From Terriglobia bacterium (GTDB lineage: Bacteria; Acidobacteriota; Terriglobia; Terriglobales; Acidobacteriaceae): 64,000 bases of DNA. The notes below the pieces were generated by a model, which did not search any database, was not told the origin of the DNA, and saw only the letters and a list, made by a program, of their open reading frames with translations. Where the stretch lies: the NCBI GenBank assembly GCA_020072585.1, contig JAIQGL010000001.1, forward strand, positions 310,001 through 374,000, read 5' to 3'. Made by a program: the position numbers and the translations under genes. Each line of letters begins with the position of its first letter. The stretch's first letter is position 1. Positions 60,207 to 64,000 of the stretch are shown in pieces.

Positions 60207-62018
60207 CTAGTGGCCGGACGCAACTCCGGGTTTGTTCCTTGCCTGCTCGATGCACCAGTCAACGTGCCATGCCAGCACTTCCAGCGGCATGGGCCCGCTG
60301 CCCAGGACCCAGTCATGAAATTCGCGAATATCGAATTTCTTTTCCAGCTCGTTTTTAGCTCTCTCGCGCAGCCGCAAGATCTCCCCACTGCCCACTCTGT
60401 AAGCCAGTGCCTGCGCCGGCGTGCCTAGCGAATAACGGAGGGATTCACTTTCAATTTGAGTTTCAGATTCCAGTTCATGCTGCCGCATGTATTCCTTTGC
60501 CTTGGCGCGGCTCCAGCGCATGGCATGCATTCCAGTATCTACTACCAGCCGGACGGCTTGATGCATATCTTGCGCCAGAAGAGCGTAGCGGTCATAGTCG
60601 TCGCGGTACGCCCCCATTTCAACTCCCAGCCATGAACTGTAGTCGGCCCAGCCTTCGCTATAGGCAGGGATGATCGTGTGCCGGTGCATTTCAGGCAACG
60701 CGTGGTTTTCCGCCGTTAAATTCAGCTGGAAATGATGTCCTGGAACCAGTTCATGCAAGATTAGCGGTCCAGCCTTGAACATTGACCGCTCGGTCAGGTG
60801 CGATCCGTTAAAAAAGTAAATGCCCACGGGCTGGCCTGGTGAAGGCTCCGCGTAATAGCCGAAAGTCATTGCTCCTTCCAATGATGCATCCAGCCTTCTT
60901 ACGTCATAGGTGGCTTTGGGCACGTGCAGGAAGTAAGAACTAACCTTCGGCTCCACGCGGTGCACGTATGACATGAGGCGCTCTCGCACCTCTTCCTGAC
61001 TCTTCGCCATAAAGCGAGGGTCGGTTTGCAGAAGCCGATGGAATTCCTCGCGGCTGCCTTTGAATCCGATCTTGTTGCGAAGAGCAGTCATTTCCTCTTC
61101 CAGGTGCGCCACGCCTTCCACGCCAATCCGGTGCAGTTCTTCCGGTGTAACGTTCAGCGTTGTGTACGCGCGCACCAGGAAGCGGTAATACTCCTGTCCC
61201 AGGGGATACTGCCAGAGCCCAACGCCCTCTGGAGCGTGGCTGGCGTACTCACCGGATATATAGGCGACCAGCGTTTCAAACTCTGGGTTGATTCGCGCCT
61301 TGATGATCTGCTTCACCTTTTCCTGGAAAGTCGACGCCAGCGCAGGATCGATGGAAGCGAGCCGTTCCTGACCAACGAACAGGGGACTTTTGTCAGGCTC
61401 CTTCAGGTAGAAGGAGAAAAGCGCCTTTGCGCCTGGAATGCCGTCTTTGGGCAGGACGAAACCGCGCCGTACCTGCTCTTGCAGCGTCTTGCGGGTCCGG
61501 GCGATGAATGCCGGATACTGGTCCAACAGGCCCAGGTAGTGCTCCAGATCACTTGCGTTGCGGAATTGCTGGTCATCCAGGATCCGCTGTACCACAGGAA
61601 CCACTGATGAGTACGCGGTGACGTTAATCTCAATCCAGTAATATCTTGCGAACTCCTGGTCCAGGCCCGCTTGCCAGCGCAGGATCTTCAGGGTGAGCTG
61701 CTCATCGTGCGTCAGCTCAGCCGGTTTTACTTTTTTTAGTTCGGTCAGAATGTGAGCGGCAAATGCGCCGTCGGCTTTTGCGTTCGCTTCAGAAAGATCG
61801 GGCAGTTCATTCATCGGCGCCCCAGACCGGAAGCGCTCAAAGAAATTGTGGGTGAGCGTGTAATGCGAATACTCGTTAGCGATTTGTGTCAGAAATGCCG
61901 AGCTTTGCTTGGATGATGTGTCCTTGTGCGGAGCCTGGGCTTGCCCCAGAACCAAAGCCGGAGCAGCAAGAATGCCGGCGAAAAGTATCAGGCCGGAAAG
62001 TAATGCGCGTTGTCTCAT
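60207..62018 (-). CDS. DUF885-family secreted metallopeptidase-like protein
   Basis: 603 residues with a signal peptide (1-25). It is mainly helical. The key motif is ILHELVPGHHFQ near residue 425, an HExxPGHH zinc site, followed about 35 residues later by EGWADYSSWLG with a third ligand Glu, as in the gluzincin-like DUF885 family. It is probably a periplasmic peptidase; the substrate is unknown. ATG at 62018. Single gene, about 160 bp after the convergent regulator. Confidence 0.88.
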   Translation of the reverse strand: MRQRALLSGLILFAGILAAPALVLGQAQAPHKDTSSKQSSAFLTQIANEYSHYTLTHNFFERFRSGAPMNELPDLSEANAKADGAFAAHILTELKKVKPAELTHDEQLTLKILRWQAGLDQEFARYYWIEINVTAYSSVVPVVQRILDDQQFRNASDLEHYLGLLDQYPAFIARTRKTLQEQVRRGFVLPKDGIPGAKALFSFYLKEPDKSPLFVGQERLASIDPALASTFQEKVKQIIKARINPEFETLVAYISGEYASHAPEGVGLWQYPLGQEYYRFLVRAYTTLNVTPEELHRIGVEGVAHLEEEMTALRNKIGFKGSREEFHRLLQTDPRFMAKSQEEVRERLMSYVHRVEPKVSSYFLHVPKATYDVRRLDASLEGAMTFGYYAEPSPGQPVGIYFFNGSHLTERSMFKAGPLILHELVPGHHFQLNLTAENHALPEMHRHTIIPAYSEGWADYSSWLGVEMGAYRDDYDRYALLAQDMHQAVRLVVDTGMHAMRWSRAKAKEYMRQHELESETQIESESLRYSLGTPAQALAYRVGSGEILRLRERAKNELEKKFDIREFHDWVLGSGPMPLEVLAWHVDWCIEQARNKPGVASGH

Positions 62019-62154
62019 CCAATCGTCTCCGCAAGCTGCATTGTGAAAGCGATTATATGCGCCTCTGATTTAAATTCATGGGGTTTGTGCAGGTTTCGTT
62101 TCCAGTCTCAACGCGCTATGATCGAGCTTGCGGGATACGATTGGTGATCTTAGG

Positions 62155-62904
62155 ATGCCGTTTATAAAAGAGGAATTTTCAGAAGGCGAACCGCAGACAA
62201 GTTTACCGCCCGCAGATGCGGACCTCAGGATTTCAGAAGTCTTTGAGAGCGTGCAAGGTGAAGGAGTGAATATCGGCACTCCTTCAATATTTCTGCGGCT
62301 CGCCCTCTGCAATCTTCGTTGCTCCTGGTGTGACACAAAATATACGTGGGATTGGGAACAATATAAATTTGAAGATGAGGTCCGCGTCATCTCACAGAAG
62401 GACCTGCTCCGGCTCATGCGTGAGAGGCGATCAAGAAATGTCGTGATTACGGGCGGTGAACCCCTATTGCAACAACGGCAGCTGGTTGCCGTCCTCAGAA
62501 ACCTTGCGCCCGAGTATACGTTTGAGGTGGAGACAGCCGGAACGATTGTCCCCTCTGACGATATGGTCGAACTCATCAAGACCTGGAATGTATCGCCTAA
62601 GCTTGCCAATTCTGGTAATCCACTTCAGGCGAGACATCGGACCCTGCCGCTCACGCGGTTTGCTCAATTGGAAAATGCTTTTTTTAAGTTTGTCATTCAG
62701 GCAGAAAATGACATCCATGAGGTCCTTGATCTGGTGAACGAGTTCCATATTCCGGCCGCACGGGTCTTACTTATGCCTGAAGCCACCGATCCAGCTGTGC
62801 TTGACAAAAAGTCTGACTGGCTCGCGCAGCTGTGCATACAGCATCAATTCCGTCTGGGTTACCGGCTTCATGTAGCGCTGTGGGGCAACAAACGCGGTGT
62901 TTGA
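62155..62904 (+). CDS. queE: 7-carboxy-7-deazaguanine synthase (radical SAM)
   Basis: 249 residues. ISEVFESVQGEG at the start, the radical SAM Cys triad in LALCNLRCSWCDTKYTW (C-x3-C-x2-C) and the SAM-binding VITGGEPLLQQ, with VETAGTIVP, are diagnostic for QueE. It converts carboxy-tetrahydropterin to carboxy-deazaguanine on the route to queuosine. The other que genes are not in the window. ATG at 62155; an upstream in-frame TTG (62128) is less likely. The stop lies 16 bp from the stop of the convergent gene. Confidence 0.93.
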   Translation: MPFIKEEFSEGEPQTSLPPADADLRISEVFESVQGEGVNIGTPSIFLRLALCNLRCSWCDTKYTWDWEQYKFEDEVRVISQKDLLRLMRERRSRNVVITGGEPLLQQRQLVAVLRNLAPEYTFEVETAGTIVPSDDMVELIKTWNVSPKLANSGNPLQARHRTLPLTRFAQLENAFFKFVIQAENDIHEVLDLVNEFHIPAARVLLMPEATDPAVLDKKSDWLAQLCIQHQFRLGYRLHVALWGNKRGV

Positions 62905-62920
62905 TCGTCAACCAGCGTAA

Positions 62921-64000
62921 CTACTTTGTCACAACCTTCGCCGTTGCCATATTTTCCGCCCGATCATAAACCCGCACCACTACCACATGCTCTGCTGCCA
63001 GGGCAGCAGGCGCGGGAGCAGCGTTGGACTTGCCTTTCTTGCGCTTCTGGTCGGCGGGTTCCTCCGGCGTAGCCGGAGCATTGCCCAGCAGAACGGTGAA
63101 ATCATAATTTTCAATCCTGGCATCGGTCAGCGCGCCTACCGGCTCCACATATTGCCAATCACCGGCGTCAATTGAATACTCAGCCCGCTTGATCGGTGAT
63201 GCATCGTCAGCGGCATGGAAGGTGACGTGCAAATCCTGACCTTCCAGACGCGCGGCCAGATTCTCAATCCGGGGGGCGGTATTGTCTACCTCAAAACGCA
63301 GGCTCGCTTTTTCGTCAGAGAGAACGTCTTCAGGGCTGTGCGATGGCGCATCGCTGGCAACGACCTTTACGGTATAGCCGCCATCGGGCAGCAGACCAGA
63401 CTCAAAGGAATAGAACTTATCGGTCAATCCGGACTTCAGCAGCTTCCACTCGCGCTCATTGTCGCCGCGATAATAAACCGAGTAGACAAGGTTGTCGTCA
63501 TTCTCGTCATGGGCTCCCCAGCGGACGGCAATAAACCCACGGTCTTTGTTGGCTGTCGGCGGATTTTCCATTCGAGTGCCGCTGAACTGCTGGGGCGGCG
63601 GCCCCAGGTTGATAGTGACGGTCTCTGGGCCGGAGACGTGCGGCTGGGGCTGGAAGCGTGCCCCCACCTGGGCCACCACATCATCCACCACTGGCGCTAC
63701 ATTCTTTGAGAGATAGTTCATCGCCACTTCATCGATCATTGTGGGCGGGTTTGCCGGCTTGAGCACAGCGCGCCACTGAATGAAGCGTGCGGCCGGAACA
63801 TCCGTGCGAGCGTCCTTGGCCAGGTCAATGCGCACCCATGGGCTCCAGTTGCGGTCTGGATTGTCCACGTTGCCGCTGCGGGCAAAGAGCTCAAAGTTGC
63901 CGCGCCCACGGACCTCCGCGCGCCCCCAGCGGGAGAATATTTGGGCGTCCTTCACGTCACTTTCAAAGGTGCCTTCCATCTCCGTGTTGTTGTTCATCAG
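62921..64000 (-). CDS. C-terminal part of a large protein with fibronectin-like modules (incomplete at window edge)
   Basis: At least 359 codons, still open at base 64000, so the start lies outside the window. Visible parts are GTFESDVKDAQIFSRWGRAEVRG, RNWSPWVRIDLAKDA and FIQWRAVLKP (a jelly-roll-like module, quoted in short pieces), a Pro-rich linker, then fibronectin type III-like strands (VRWGAHDENDDNLVYSVYYR and DGGYTVKVVASDAP). A Lys/Ala/Pro-rich insertion and a last strand, HVVVVRVYDRAENMATA, follow. In acidobacterial homologues that I recall, an N-terminal beta-propeller precedes this. It is probably exported. Function unknown. Confidence 0.7.
   Translation of the reverse strand: MMNNNTEMEGTFESDVKDAQIFSRWGRAEVRGRGNFELFARSGNVDNPDRNWSPWVRIDLAKDARTDVPAARFIQWRAVLKPANPPTMIDEVAMNYLSKNVAPVVDDVVAQVGARFQPQPHVSGPETVTINLGPPPQQFSGTRMENPPTANKDRGFIAVRWGAHDENDDNLVYSVYYRGDNEREWKLLKSGLTDKFYSFESGLLPDGGYTVKVVASDAPSHSPEDVLSDEKASLRFEVDNTAPRIENLAARLEGQDLHVTFHAADDASPIKRAEYSIDAGDWQYVEPVGALTDARIENYDFTVLLGNAPATPEEPADQKRKKGKSNAAPAPAALAAEHVVVVRVYDRAENMATAKVVTK

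Overview
The window reads as a chromosomal segment of an acidobacterium (Terriglobia-like). This is inferred from gene content: a very large TonB-dependent receptor with an N-terminal carboxypeptidase-regulatory-like domain, a tricorn-type S41 protease, a winged-helix/PD40 propeller regulator, a four-repeat lipoprotein, MacA/MacB-type exporters, the futalosine menaquinone gene mqnE, ClpC and a DUF885 peptidase. Base composition is moderately GC-rich throughout. I see no rRNA, tRNA, insertion sequence, phage or CRISPR array.

Layout. 1-1.8 kb: DUF2721 membrane protein, HAD hydrolase, small unknown protein. 1.9-6.7 kb: a three-gene NAD-linked formate dehydrogenase operon. Its catalytic subunit is a selenoprotein: an in-frame UGA at 2153-2155 is followed by a textbook bacterial SECIS hairpin. 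The [4Fe-4S] domain normally at the N-terminus of that subunit sits at the C-terminus of the third gene instead. 7-12 kb: tricorn-like protease and a secreted TPR protein. 12-20 kb: response regulator, a truncated hydroxyacyl-CoA dehydrogenase, treY convergent with malQ (overlapping by 54 bp), and ppiD. 20-28.6 kb: repeat lipoprotein, an Arg-Asp-repeat secreted protein, a MacA/ATPase/MacB-permease exporter operon, and pgeF.

29.6-38.4 kb is the most distinctive region: a gas-vesicle (gvp) cluster. The order is a fused tandem Get3/ArsA-like ATPase, gvpL/F, gvpS, gvpL/F, gvpK, gvpJ, gvpA, a cysteine-bearing PAS histidine kinase, a receiver protein, gvpF and gvpG. Nearly all junctions overlap or lie close together, and a strong intrinsic terminator closes the cluster. 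No gvpN, gvpO or gvpC is visible. The presence of a Get3-type ATPase and of an embedded two-component system makes this the best candidate for an undescribed variant of a known system.

38.6-64 kb: TonB receptor, VOC protein, mqnE, purB, marR-clc operon, glutaredoxin-like protein, DinB-like protein, secreted FKBP isomerase, clpC, lolD/lolC, isoprenylcysteine-methyltransferase-like protein, HAD protein, a secreted retropepsin-like protease whose Shine-Dalgarno lies in a perfect hairpin, a divergent winged-helix/PD40 regulator, DUF885 peptidase, queE, and a protein that runs off the right edge. Short perfect tandem duplications (10-15 bp) and remnants of dispersed intergenic repeats recur along the window.
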